This document shows, piece after piece, positions 18,744-32,688 of a DNA stretch of 64,000 nucleotides; within the stretch, counting starts at the first letter, position 1, and every line of letters begins with the position of its first letter. The DNA is from Phycisphaerales bacterium (GTDB taxonomy: Bacteria > Planctomycetota > Phycisphaerae > Tepidisphaerales > Tepidisphaeraceae): NCBI GenBank assembly GCA_020847375.1, contig JADLCB010000008.1, forward strand, positions 1-64,000. The letters run 5' to 3'. The notes beneath the pieces are model-generated. The model ran no database searches. It had not been told where the DNA came from and saw only the letters and a list, made by a program, of their open reading frames with translations. A program made the position numbers and the translations under genes.

Positions 18744-18793
18744 AAAAAAAACTGTCCCACCTTCTTTCACGCATCAGCGCGACAGAAGATGGG
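18744..18793 (-). terminator. Rho-independent terminator of rpoBC
   Basis: Read on the minus strand, a 10-bp stem (CCCATCTTCT pairing with AGAAGGTGGG, with one G-U pair) is followed after ACAG by eight T residues. It lies 65 bases after the rpoC stop codon. On the plus strand the stem follows the cyclodeaminase-like gene but has no comparable T-run, so it mainly serves rpoC. Confidence 0.8.
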
Positions 18794-18858
18794 CCAGTTT
18801 GTAACAACCTATTGGCAACTCACCTCCTGATGAACAGGATTAGAGTCTGATCACCCGA

Positions 18859-23268
<4,410 letters not shown>

Positions 23269-23420
23269 GATCGTTGTCTTTCTTTCTACAGTTGGTTGTC
23301 GCCGGGCGGAGGAAAAACAGGTGGCCGCAATACGTTCCTTTGCGTCCTGTTGTTCAAAATCAGTTTCGATCTCCGCCGGCTACTGGTAATAATCTTCAAT
23401 TCGTTCCGCACTCAGTTGGG

Positions 23421-26400
23421 TTACATCAATTCCTGGTCTTCGGACAGACCCAGACCCTGTTTTTTTTCCAGCAGGATATTCAGACCCAAGCCACGGATTT
23501 CGTTGCACAACACATCGAAACTCACCGGCGTTCCTGCTTCCAGGGTATTGATGCCCTTGACCATGCTGTCATAAATCTTGGTACGGCCTTCCACGTCGTC
23601 GGATTTGACGGTCAGAAGTTCCTGCAGGATGTAGGCGGCGCCATAGGCTTCCAGGCCCCAGACCTCCATCTCACCAAATCGCTGACCACCGGTACGGGCC
23701 TTGCCGCCCAGCGGTTGCTGGGTAATCAGGCTGTACGGGCCGGTGGAACGGGCATGAATCTTGTCGTCCACGAGGTGATGCAGTTTCATCATGTAGATGT
23801 AACCGACCGTCGTCTTCTGCTCGAAGGCTTCGCCGGTGCGGCCATCGTAAAGCTGAATCTTCCCGCCATAAGGCATGACCACATCCAGCTCATTGACGCT
23901 GAGCGACTTGGCGCTGTCTTTACGCTGTTTACGGCGATCCTTGACGGTCTTGTTGGCCTGATCAATGGCAGCGAAAATTTCCGTTTCGCTGGCGCCATCG
24001 AACACTGGCGAGACCGCCTGCTGGCCGAGGACCATCATGGCCCAGCCAAGGTGGGTTTCCAGAATCTGCCCCACGTTCATACGGCTGGGCACACCCAGCG
24101 GATTGAGCAGAATATCAACCGGTGTTCCGTCATCGAGGAATGGCATGTCTTCTTCGGGAACGATACGGGCGATGACACCCTTGTTACCGTGACGACCGGC
24201 CATCTTGTCGCCGACGCTCAGGGTGCGCTTGGTGGCGACATAGATTTTGACCATTTCCAGCACGCCGCTGGGCAGTTCGTCGCCACGTTTCATGTGATCC
24301 ATGCGACGCTGTTTTTCCTTGATCACCGCCTGGACGCGCGGCCAGAAGCGATTGTAGGTATCCTCGGCCTGGCTCTTGGCTTCCTTGGTCCCCTTGATCC
24401 AGTTGAATTCAAAGCCTTCGATCTGTTCCAGAATAACGTCGGCAATTTCACTTTGACCGACTTTCTGGCGGGTGTTGGGGTCAACCAGCACCTGACCCGT
24501 GACTTCATTGACCTCGGTAATCATCTGGCGGAAGATCTCGATCGCCTTGGCGTCCATCTCCTTTTCGTAGCGTTCGATGTCTTTTTTGAGCGCCTTCTTC
24601 TGGTCGTCGCTCATGTGCATGCGACGGCTGAAGCGCTTGGCGGCGATGACCACGCCTTCCTCACCGGATGGCATTTTCAATGAATCGTTTTTCACATCTT
24701 CGCCAGCCCGGCCGAAGATGGCATGGAGCAATTTTTCCTCCGGCGTCAGTTCGCTCTTGCTCTTGGGCGACACCTTGCCGACCAGAATATCCTCGGCACC
24801 GACGCGCGTTCCCACGCGCACCACGCCGTTGTCATCCAGGTTCGCCAAGGCCCGTTCGCTGACGTTGGGGATATCGCGGGTAAATTCCTCCCGACCCAGC
24901 TTGGTTTCACGGATTTCGACATCGTATTCCTCGATGTGGATCGAGGTGAAGATATCCTCTTTCACCAGCTTCTGGCTGATCACAATCGCGTCTTCGAAGT
25001 TGTATCCATCGAATGTCATGAACGCGACCAGGGCGTTGCGCCCCAGCGCCAGCTCACCCTGGTGGGTGGCAGCGCCATCGGCGATGATCTGGGCTTTCTT
25101 GACGCGCTGTCCCTTTTTAACGATGGGCTTCTGGTTCTGGCAGGTTCGTTCATTCAACCCGACAAACTTGCGCAGGACATATTCATCGGCGTTGTCGATG
25201 AGAATACGTTCGGCATCGACATAGGTTACCGTACCGGCGCGTTCAGCCCGCACAACCATGCCGCTGTTGGCAGCCACGGGTTTTTCCATTCCCGTGCCGA
25301 CCACGGGCGGATCGGTTCGCAGAAGCGGAACCGCCTGGCGCTGCATGTTGGAACCCATCAAGGCACGGTTGGCGTCATCATGCTCAAGGAACGGGATCAG
25401 CGCGGCGGAGACCGAAACGGTCTGGCGCGGGCTGATATCCACATACTGCACTTCCTTGCTGGCCACGGTGTCCAGATCACCTTTGACGCGGGCCAGCACC
25501 AGGCCTTTTTTCAGATCGCCTTCCTTGCTGGCCACCACATCCGGCGGCGCCAGCACCACTTTCATTTCCTCGTCAGCGCGAAGCATCTTGTGCTTGCCGT
25601 TGACCTTGCCGTTTTCGACCACGCGATAGGGTGTGATCAAAAAGCCGTATTCATCAATGTCGCTATAGATCGACAGCGAGGCAATCAACCCAATGTTGGT
25701 CCCTTCGGGCGTCTCAATCGGGCAGATACGACCATAGTGACTGATATGCACGTCACGCACTTCAAAGCCGGCGCGCTTGCGGTTCAGACCGCCAGGACCC
25801 AGGGCCGACAACCGGCGTTCGTGCGTCAACTGGCTGAGCGGGTTGGTCTGATCGACCACCTGCGAAAGCTCGCCACGGCCGAAGAAGAAATCGATCGCGC
25901 TGCTGATGCTCTTGGAATTGACCAGATCAGCAATCTTGCCGATCTCGTTGGGGTCCTTCATGCTCATGCGTTCCTGCACCGTGCGGCGCAGTTTCAGGAA
26001 TCCCTTGCGGATTTCTTCCTGCGCCAGTTCATCGATGGTGCGCAGCCGGCGATTGCCCAGGTGGTCAATGTCGTCAACGTAACCTTCGCCACCACGCAAC
26101 TTGAACATGTATTTCAGCGAATTGACCAGGTCTTCGCTGCGCAGCGTCATGACGGTTTCAGGCACGTTCTGGTCAAATTTGCGATTGATACGGAATCGAC
26201 CGACGCGCCCCAGACGGTAGCGATTTTCGTCGTAGAACTTTTCGTTGAACAGCGTCTTGGCCTTGTCAATCTGCGGGGGGTTGCCCGGTCGCAGGCGCGC
26301 GTAAATTTTCAGCAGCGCATTCTCATGGCTTTCGGCTGAATCCTCAGCAATGGTGTTGAGGATCAGCGGGTCGGCGGCGCGGGTCACGACATCCAGCTTG

Positions 26401-27206
26401 GTCAGACTCGATGCTTGAATCTTGCCCAGTGAATCAGCGATCTGCGATCCGGCCTTGATGATCTCCTCGCCACTTTCGGCATCGATCACCGGGCTGACGA
26501 CATAGTAAGCCGCCTGCAGGTCTTTGATCTTGACGGACTTAATTTCGTAAAACTCGCGGATAATGTCTTCGGTCTTGCCATACTTGGCGTCCAGCGCCCG
26601 CAGGAACGTGGTGACGGGAAACTTGGTGGACTGGTCAATCTTGACCGCCAGCGTATCTTTCTTGGTGACCGAACATTCGATCCAGCTACCGCGTTCGGGA
26701 ATAACCCGGCAGCCGTGCAGCGGCCGGTCGCCCTCCTTCTTTTCGACCAGGAAGTCGACGCCGGGCGATCGGTGCAACTGGTTGACGATGACACGTTCAG
26801 CACCGTTGATGATGAACTCCCCGCCGCCGATCATGATCGGGATCTCACCCAGGTAGATCGATTCCTCGATCACTTCGTCCTTGTCCTTGCGGGTAAAACG
26901 AACCTTGACGCGGAAGGGCATGCCGAAGGTCAGTCGCAGCGCGCGGCATTCATCGGTCGTATAACGCGGTTCACCCAGCTCATAGCAGACATATTCCAGC
27001 TTCAGGCTGCCGTCATAGCTGACAATCGGGAAGACTTCACGCAGAAGATTTTCCAACCCCTCGCTCTTACGTTTGGTTGGATCAGTCTCTTTCTGAAGAA
27101 AGCGGGCGTACGATTCAATCTGAACCTGAATCAGATTGGGAACCGGCAGGGCATCGCCCCGCTTGGCAAAATCACGAACTTCACGCGTCTGCAATTTAAC
27201 CTGCAT
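23421..27206 (-). CDS. rpoB: RNA polymerase beta subunit
   Basis: A complete 1261-residue beta subunit, shorter than the 1342 of E. coli as in many phyla. The N-terminal lobe ([17 protein letters not shown]), the fork and rifampicin region ([34 protein letters not shown]), the flap, and the C-terminal blocks ([43 protein letters not shown]) are all intact. The rifampicin cluster reads [13 protein letters not shown], so the Phe and Met that precede the key Asp in E. coli (SQFMD) are both Val here. The ATG at 27206 has GAGGA eight bases upstream. No rplJ or rplL precedes it; a 932-base non-coding region does. Confidence 0.98.
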   Translation of the reverse strand: MQVKLQTREVRDFAKRGDALPVPNLIQVQIESYARFLQKETDPTKRKSEGLENLLREVFPIVSYDGSLKLEYVCYELGEPRYTTDECRALRLTFGMPFRVKVRFTRKDKDEVIEESIYLGEIPIMIGGGEFIINGAERVIVNQLHRSPGVDFLVEKKEGDRPLHGCRVIPERGSWIECSVTKKDTLAVKIDQSTKFPVTTFLRALDAKYGKTEDIIREFYEIKSVKIKDLQAAYYVVSPVIDAESGEEIIKAGSQIADSLGKIQASSLTKLDVVTRAADPLILNTIAEDSAESHENALLKIYARLRPGNPPQIDKAKTLFNEKFYDENRYRLGRVGRFRINRKFDQNVPETVMTLRSEDLVNSLKYMFKLRGGEGYVDDIDHLGNRRLRTIDELAQEEIRKGFLKLRRTVQERMSMKDPNEIGKIADLVNSKSISSAIDFFFGRGELSQVVDQTNPLSQLTHERRLSALGPGGLNRKRAGFEVRDVHISHYGRICPIETPEGTNIGLIASLSIYSDIDEYGFLITPYRVVENGKVNGKHKMLRADEEMKVVLAPPDVVASKEGDLKKGLVLARVKGDLDTVASKEVQYVDISPRQTVSVSAALIPFLEHDDANRALMGSNMQRQAVPLLRTDPPVVGTGMEKPVAANSGMVVRAERAGTVTYVDAERILIDNADEYVLRKFVGLNERTCQNQKPIVKKGQRVKKAQIIADGAATHQGELALGRNALVAFMTFDGYNFEDAIVISQKLVKEDIFTSIHIEEYDVEIRETKLGREEFTRDIPNVSERALANLDDNGVVRVGTRVGAEDILVGKVSPKSKSELTPEEKLLHAIFGRAGEDVKNDSLKMPSGEEGVVIAAKRFSRRMHMSDDQKKALKKDIERYEKEMDAKAIEIFRQMITEVNEVTGQVLVDPNTRQKVGQSEIADVILEQIEGFEFNWIKGTKEAKSQAEDTYNRFWPRVQAVIKEKQRRMDHMKRGDELPSGVLEMVKIYVATKRTLSVGDKMAGRHGNKGVIARIVPEEDMPFLDDGTPVDILLNPLGVPSRMNVGQILETHLGWAMMVLGQQAVSPVFDGASETEIFAAIDQANKTVKDRRKQRKDSAKSLSVNELDVVMPYGGKIQLYDGRTGEAFEQKTTVGYIYMMKLHHLVDDKIHARSTGPYSLITQQPLGGKARTGGQRFGEMEVWGLEAYGAAYILQELLTVKSDDVEGRTKIYDSMVKGINTLEAGTPVSFDVLCNEIRGLGLNILLEKKQGLGLSEDQELM

Positions 27207-28138
27207 TGATTGATCCTCGCTAACCAGGGCATGAATAAAAGGGCAGTCGGTACAGAAGCTGAAGCAAATTCAGCTCACCTGCATCCGTTGTTACTAAATG
27301 GTCTGGCCTGCCGACTTATTTCCAACAAATAAATTTCGTTGCTTTGTAATTCAACCGATCACGTTTCACGGATAAAACTAGTTCAATTTTTGATTTCTCC
27401 CAGCTGCCTTCTTGCACAGTCACTTTCTTCCACACTCGCCATTGATCGCGACTGCACGCCCGGGCATTACCGCTTGCACACGAGGCTGCACAATTATTTC
27501 GCGCTGCGATGGCACATCTAAACTATATTTACCCCAACCCATCAAACCGACCGCTGCCAACCGTTTGATCCATCAGCAGCAACGGCCCGCAAACGCCAAC
27601 TTGTTGCAAAATAGTAACTTACAACAAAATTATTATCTCAAAGTCCCAATATATACACAAAATCAGCCCAGTTCCCTTATCTTCGCTATGAAGGGAAGGA
27701 CTGCTAATGAGTAGAAATTGTTAGGGTCGTGGTCGCCAACCTGACGCAGTAATAGTAGTCGAATGGTCGGGGCATGTCAACTAATGCACAAGAAACTTTT
27801 TATTTTTGTAACTATATTATTGTCAAGTGGTTAAAGTCATATATCCCCTGTGCATTCTCATGTAGTGCATCGCCGATAAACCCCTGCAATCGATTGCTGA
27901 TTTTTAGTGAAAAATCTTGGCAAACCATTTCTTCGGCCGATGTGTCAATAAAATGTCGCATTGACCAGCCGCGAAATCGTCTTTTTTATCGGATTCTGCT
28001 TTTCGGTTTGCTTCTGATCAAACTTGTGTCATAGTTGAACGATCAGCCTGCCACAGCTCGTTGCTGGCTGCGATCAAGGCAGCTTGCATCGACGAACCGA
28101 ATACTGAATATCCTGACCTGATTTTTGTGAGATGAATT
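27207..28138. other. Long intergenic region between divergent rpoB and the VCBS protein gene
   Basis: This 932-base stretch is AT-richer than its surroundings, and I found no convincing gene in it; an 86-codon plus-strand frame (27774-28034) has no recognisable features. It must hold the rpoB promoter and leader. A minus-strand TTGACA is at 27821-27826 with an A-rich stretch (ATAAAA) 17 bases on, about 600 bases before rpoB. A short hairpin (TTCCCTT/AAGGGAA) lies near 27673-27698. No tRNA, ribosomal-protein gene or known structured RNA was recognised. Confidence 0.5.
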
Positions 28139-29668
28139 ATGATGTCCAAAAACCATGGACGCAGTCGTTGTATGATCGAATCGTGCGAATCCCGGCGCCT
28201 TTTGTCCGGTACAGTCACGGGGTTTGTCCGTTTGGATAGCAACAACGACGGCGTGGCTGAAACACCGCTGGGGGCCGTCTCCGTTTTCATCGATCAAAAC
28301 GGCAATAATCAACTTGATCCTTCCGAACCCAAATTCTTTACCGATGGTGCCAGCCACCTGCCTGGCGGGGTTACACCGAACCCCAATTACGGTCGGTATA
28401 CCATCAGCGATCTGGCTCCGGGGACGTATCGCGTGCGCGTTCAGCCAGCCCACTATCACCGCATTTATCAACCCACAGCCAACAGCGGTACTTATTTCAT
28501 CACGATTACCGCCAACGAAAGCTATACCGACATCGACTTTGGCGTTCACACCGTTAGTGCGGTCGGCGGAATTATCTATCACGATGCCAACGGCGACGGT
28601 GTTTTCACCATGAACCACCCTGTCACCGACGCGGACGGTCATGTGTACCCCGGCGTCGGCGACGACCCGCTGATCGTGGGCATTACTGCCTACCTTGATC
28701 TGAACAACAACGGTGTTCACGACAATGATGAACCGACCAACATCAGCCGTGATTACGTCAGTTACTTCCATCAGAACTACAACTTCCGCGATCTTGATCC
28801 GGGTACCTACACAATCCGCCTGCTGGACACACCTGCCGGTTATGGCAGCCCGAATCCTGCCTACCGCACCTCAACCGTCAGTGTTGGTCAGGAGACTGAG
28901 GACGATAATTTCGGGTTTACCTTGCTCAGTTCATCTTCGGTGGCCTGGCCAACTGTTGATATGAACGGCGACGACAAGGCAGATGTGATCTTGCGCAGCG
29001 GCGTTGACACCAGCTATTGGGCGCTCGACGGCGCCCAGCGTATCGCAGTTCAGTCGCTTACCTCCCCGGGAGCTGCATGGAGTCTGGGCGCTGCGGCTGA
29101 TTTCGATGGTGATGGTCATACCGATCTGGTCTATCACAACAACGCAACGGGCGCCAGCCAGATCTGGCGACATAATGGCACGACGGTTATCCAGCAGATC
29201 GATCTGCCGGTCGTGGCCAATACCGCCTGGCGTATCGTTGGCACCGGCGATTTTAATCATGATGGCAAGTTCGATCTGGTGTGGCGCAACAGTACCACCG
29301 GCCAGAACACCCTCTGGCTGATGAATGGTACAACCCTGTCAGCCTTCCGCGCTCTTCCTTCCACGGCCGACCTGAACTGGGCAGTCGCAGGCGTCAGCGA
29401 TTTTGACCACGATGGCATCGACGACATCGTCTGGCGTAATAAGGTCAGCGGAAAGAATACGCTCTGGCTGATGAACAATTCTCAGCGTGTTGCTGCTTTC
29501 AAGGCACTGGACACGACGATTGACCAGAACTGGCAAATCGCTGGTGTGGACGACTACAACAACGATGGCAATGCTGACATTTTCTGGCGAAATCTCACGT
29601 TAAATCGGAGTTTGATCTGGACGTACAACGCGACACAACGCACCGCTTTTGTTAATGTCATTGTATAA
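28139..29668 (+). CDS. Exported planctomycete protein with SdrD-B-like and VCBS/FG-GAP calcium-binding repeats
   Basis: A 509-residue protein. The N-terminus lacks a classical signal peptide but carries SCESRRLLSGTVTG at about residues 15-28, a form of the LExRRLLS motif found at the start of many planctomycete extracellular proteins. Residues about 25-260 contain two SdrD-B-like beta domains (LDSNNDGVAETPLGAVSVFI; LDLNNNGVHDNDEP). Residues about 275-500 form five FG-GAP/VCBS-type repeats, each starting with an Asp-rich calcium loop such as DMNGDDKADVILR, DFDGDGHTDLVYH, DFNHDGKFDLVWR, DFDHDGIDDIVWR and DYNNDGNADIFWR. These suggest a calcium-stabilised beta-propeller at the cell surface. No catalytic domain is visible. 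The gene is divergent from rpoB. Confidence 0.85.
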   Translation: MMSKNHGRSRCMIESCESRRLLSGTVTGFVRLDSNNDGVAETPLGAVSVFIDQNGNNQLDPSEPKFFTDGASHLPGGVTPNPNYGRYTISDLAPGTYRVRVQPAHYHRIYQPTANSGTYFITITANESYTDIDFGVHTVSAVGGIIYHDANGDGVFTMNHPVTDADGHVYPGVGDDPLIVGITAYLDLNNNGVHDNDEPTNISRDYVSYFHQNYNFRDLDPGTYTIRLLDTPAGYGSPNPAYRTSTVSVGQETEDDNFGFTLLSSSSVAWPTVDMNGDDKADVILRSGVDTSYWALDGAQRIAVQSLTSPGAAWSLGAAADFDGDGHTDLVYHNNATGASQIWRHNGTTVIQQIDLPVVANTAWRIVGTGDFNHDGKFDLVWRNSTTGQNTLWLMNGTTLSAFRALPSTADLNWAVAGVSDFDHDGIDDIVWRNKVSGKNTLWLMNNSQRVAAFKALDTTIDQNWQIAGVDDYNNDGNADIFWRNLTLNRSLIWTYNATQRTAFVNVIV

Positions 29669-29721
29669 GCGACATTAACCACCTTGTGTATGCGATACCG
29701 CATATCTAGGACATAAATGTC
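29651..29721. promoter_or_regulatory. Cluster of three short inverted repeats between the VCBS gene and nfnA
   Basis: Three perfect inverted repeats follow each other: GTTAATGTC/GACATTAAC (29651-29679, spanning the VCBS stop codon), TATGCG/CGCATA (29689-29704) and GACAT/ATGTC (29710-29721). None has a T-run, so they are not classical terminators. They may be 3'-end hairpins of the VCBS mRNA or operators before nfnA; which of these applies cannot be told. Confidence 0.35.
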
Positions 29722-29761
29722 TTATTCCTACCGGTTTGTCATGTTATGATCATCCATTGAG

Positions 29762-30643
29762 ATGAGTCATCGCATTGTACAAGCGTCTTGGTTGGCTCCG
29801 CAGGTCAAGCGTTTCGTGATTGAAGCGCCTCATGTGGTACGCCGATGCCAACCCGGGCAATTCGTCATTGTGCGCGTGGCTGTCGGGGGAGAACGCATTC
29901 CGCTGACCATCGCGCATCCCGATCAAGCCAATCGCACCATCACGTTGGTCGTTCAGGCGATTGGCGCCACAACGCAGGAGCTCTGTGCCCTGCAGGCTGG
30001 CGATATGATTGCTGATGTGGCTGGGCCATTGGGTAAACCAACTGAAATTACCAACGTCGGCCATGCCGTTATTGTGGGCGGTGGGGTTGGAACGGCGGTT
30101 ATTTACCCCCAGGCAGGAGCGTTCAAGGCGGCGGGAAATCGTGTGACGGCGATTATCGGCGGTCGGTCCAAACCGTATGTCATTCTCGAAAAAGAGCTGG
30201 CTGATATTTGCGATGAGGTCTTGCCTTGCACCGATGATGGAACATACGGTTTCCACGGTTTTGTCACCCAGCGGCTTGAGCAACTGATTGCCCAATACCA
30301 ATCCACGAACCAGCCCATCGGACAGGTGATCTGTGCCGGCCCGGTACCCATGATGCGCGCCGTAGCCCAGGCAACGCGCCGTCATAACATCCATACCGTC
30401 GCCAGTCTCAATCCGATCATGGTCGATGGCACGGGCATGTGCGGCGGTTGTCGGGTGATGGTCGGTGGGCAAATGGTCTTTGCCTGTGTCGATGGCCCGG
30501 AATTTGATGCCCACCAGGTTGATTTTCAGGAACTGTCCAACCGTCAAAGCGCCTACCGCGATCAGGAGCAGGCGGCGGTTGAGCATCATTCCTGCCAGTT
30601 GCCGCGGGCGACTTCTCCGTCGGCGCTGGCCAGCAGTCCATGA
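29762..30643 (+). CDS. nfnA: NADH-dependent ferredoxin:NADP+ oxidoreductase, small subunit (NfnA/SudB-like)
   Basis: A 293-residue protein of the ferredoxin reductase type, also annotated as sulfide dehydrogenase subunit beta or GltA-associated subunit. It has an FAD-binding beta barrel (CQPGQFVIVRV, GGERIPLTIAHP), an NAD-binding region (VIVGGGVGTAVIYPQA) and a C-terminal [2Fe-2S] site with MCGGC and FACVDGPEFD, the form seen in NfnA and PyrK-like proteins. In the Nfn complex it bifurcates electrons together with NfnB. The gene for the matching large subunit starts 109 bases downstream, which supports this over a PyrK or lone sulfide dehydrogenase reading. The C-terminal 40 residues are less conserved. 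Confidence 0.88.
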   Translation: MSHRIVQASWLAPQVKRFVIEAPHVVRRCQPGQFVIVRVAVGGERIPLTIAHPDQANRTITLVVQAIGATTQELCALQAGDMIADVAGPLGKPTEITNVGHAVIVGGGVGTAVIYPQAGAFKAAGNRVTAIIGGRSKPYVILEKELADICDEVLPCTDDGTYGFHGFVTQRLEQLIAQYQSTNQPIGQVICAGPVPMMRAVAQATRRHNIHTVASLNPIMVDGTGMCGGCRVMVGGQMVFACVDGPEFDAHQVDFQELSNRQSAYRDQEQAAVEHHSCQLPRATSPSALASSP

Positions 30644-30751
30644 AGACAGGCGAAGCAGCGCCTAACGCCAGGTCAGCAGTAATTGTGCGGATGGAAAACA
30701 AGCAGCAAAGGCAGGTTTGAAGATCAAACTCCAACAATGACAGGATCGATC

Positions 30752-32170
30752 ATGAAGGCTGCCGAACGAATGAAAATTCCGCGTCAGGAAATGCCGCAGC
30801 GCGATGCTGTGGAGCGCAGCAGTTCTTTTGATGAAGTGAATCTCGGCCTGCAGGCGCATATCGCGATGCGCGAAGCGCAACGTTGTCTGGGATGCAAAGA
30901 CGCCAAATGCGTTCAGGGCTGCCCCGTCAATATCGATATTCCCGCCTTCATCCAACGTGTGGCTGATGGCGATTTCAAAGCGGCTGCCGATGTGCTTTAC
31001 GCCTCCAACGCCCTGCCGGGCATCACCGGCCGCGTCTGTCCGCAGGAATCACAATGCGAATGCAACTGCATTCGCGCCAAAGCCAAAAATAATGCCCCTT
31101 CGGCCATCGGGTATCTCGAGCGTTTCGTGGCTGACTGGGCCAGGGAAAATCATTACCACCAGAACCGGACCATTCCCGCCCCCACCGGTTTCAAAGTGGC
31201 GATTGTCGGTTCTGGCCCGGCGGGTCTGACCTGCGCCGGAGAGCTGGCGCGGCGTGGGCATGGCGTAACCATCTTTGAAGCCCTGCACGAACCGGGCGGC
31301 GTGTTGCTGTATGGCATTCCCGAATTCCGCCTGCCCAAGGCGATTGTGCGCAAGGAGGTGGAGACACTCACCCAGTTGGGCGTTCAGATCGTCTGCAATG
31401 TCATCATCGGGCGCACCTACCTGATTGACGATCTTCTGGGCGAAGAAAATTTCGATGCTGTTTTCATCGCCAACGGGGCGGGATTGCCCGTGTTTCAGGG
31501 CATCGCCGGCGAAAATTACAAGGGGGTTTATTCCGCCAACGAATACCTCACCCGCGTCAACCTGATGTGCGCCTATGACCAGCAAAGCGCGACGCCGGTT
31601 TTGCGACCGAAAAAGGCCGTGGTCGTCGGCGGTGGGAACGTGGCGATGGATTCGATTCGCACCGCCCGGCGGCTTGGGGCTGACCCGGCGACGCTGGTCT
31701 ATCGTCGGTCGCGGGATGAAATGCCGGCGCGGGTTGAGGAAGTGCTTCACGCCCAGGAGGAAGGCATTGTTTTCGAGATGCTCACCAACCCGGTTGAAAT
31801 CCTTGGTGATGACAGGGGCTGGGTCAAAGCGGTGCGCTGCCAGCGCATGGAGCTGGGCGAGGCTGATGCCTCGGGGCGGCGCAGCCCCCGCCCGATCGCC
31901 GGCAGTGAGTTTGAAATCGAATGTGATGTATTCATCGAAGCCATCGGCACGCGCGCCAATCCGCTGTTGACTCAGACGACACCTGATCTGGCGGTCAATG
32001 CGCGGGGAAATATCATCATCGACGCCAACAATATGACCAGTAAGGCAGGCGTTTTCGCCGGCGGCGATATTGTGCGCGGCGCCGCCACCGTGATTCTGGC
32101 CATGGGCGATGGCAAGCGCACGGCGGCCAGTATTGATCAGTGGCTGAGACGTGATGACAAGGTGAAATAA
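30752..32170 (+). CDS. nfnB: NADH-dependent ferredoxin:NADP+ oxidoreductase, large subunit (NfnB / GltD-like)
   Basis: A 472-residue protein of the glutamate-synthase small-subunit family. The N-terminus carries cysteine groups for two [4Fe-4S] clusters (CLGCKDAKCVQGCP and CPQESQCECNC), followed by two dinucleotide-binding folds: FAD (VAIVGSGPAGLTCAGELARRG) and NADP (AVVVGGGNVAMDSIRTARRLGA), and the C-terminal GVFAGGDIVRGAATVILAMG block. With the upstream NfnA it would transfer electrons between NADH, ferredoxin and NADP+. A lone GltD could show the same domains, but no glutamate synthase large subunit is near. ATG 30752 has AGGA six bases upstream and is preferred over 30737 and a far GTG. 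Confidence 0.88.
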   Translation: MKAAERMKIPRQEMPQRDAVERSSSFDEVNLGLQAHIAMREAQRCLGCKDAKCVQGCPVNIDIPAFIQRVADGDFKAAADVLYASNALPGITGRVCPQESQCECNCIRAKAKNNAPSAIGYLERFVADWARENHYHQNRTIPAPTGFKVAIVGSGPAGLTCAGELARRGHGVTIFEALHEPGGVLLYGIPEFRLPKAIVRKEVETLTQLGVQIVCNVIIGRTYLIDDLLGEENFDAVFIANGAGLPVFQGIAGENYKGVYSANEYLTRVNLMCAYDQQSATPVLRPKKAVVVGGGNVAMDSIRTARRLGADPATLVYRRSRDEMPARVEEVLHAQEEGIVFEMLTNPVEILGDDRGWVKAVRCQRMELGEADASGRRSPRPIAGSEFEIECDVFIEAIGTRANPLLTQTTPDLAVNARGNIIIDANNMTSKAGVFAGGDIVRGAATVILAMGDGKRTAASIDQWLRRDDKVK

Positions 32171-32225
32171 GCGAATTTGCAGCGATCATTCGCTGGTATT
32201 TTGAAAATAAACCAGGGAGGTTTTC

Positions 32226-32480
32226 ATGCCAGACAAATATCCGATCGGTCAGTTGTGTGTCATCCGTCACCCGCGCCAGCAGGACTATATGGTCTGCATC
32301 TGCCATGGTCCGGCCGGTAAGCGGGAACTGCTGGGCCGATTTCCTGATCTGGCGGCGGCTTCGGAATTCGCCCTGCTGGAACGCGACAAACGCAGCGGCC
32401 AGGGGGATATCCGCGTCATTCAGTTCCCTGATGATTGTCCCTGCAGCGGCGAAGTGCAGATCAACGTGCGCACGGATTGA
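32226..32480 (+). CDS. Small conserved-looking protein of unknown function
   Basis: An 84-residue protein that I do not recognise. It has a strong ribosome site (GGGAGG seven bases before the ATG) and codon use like its neighbours, so it is likely to be expressed. It starts MPDKYPIGQLCVIRHPRQQD, is predicted mixed alpha/beta, contains four Cys residues (two as CPCSG near the end) and has no signal peptide or membrane span. It lies 55 bases after nfnB on the same strand and may be translated from the same message. Confidence 0.65.
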   Translation: MPDKYPIGQLCVIRHPRQQDYMVCICHGPAGKRELLGRFPDLAAASEFALLERDKRSGQGDIRVIQFPDDCPCSGEVQINVRTD

Positions 32481-32688
32481 CCGGCCACCAGCAGCCAACG
32501 GCATCGCTGCGCCGTCACCCGCCATTGCGTTGCCTGCCACGGGGCTGTCAGCCATCGGGCGGCCCGGCACGGGGTCGTTCACCCTTTAACCATTCGCCAG
32601 TGGATGCTGCGCGCCATTTGCCACCGCGGCCCGGTTAACAGACAATCATCCCACCAGACGAGACCCACGATTTTTTTGGCAGGATTGC

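Noticed and set aside
24723..26339. A 538-codon plus-strand frame opposite rpoB
   Set aside because: Rich in His, Gln and Arg in the way antisense translations are; rpoB on the other strand is certain.
27774..28034. 86-codon frame in the rpoB upstream region
   Set aside because: Composition unlike the genes around it, no ribosome site and no recognised features.
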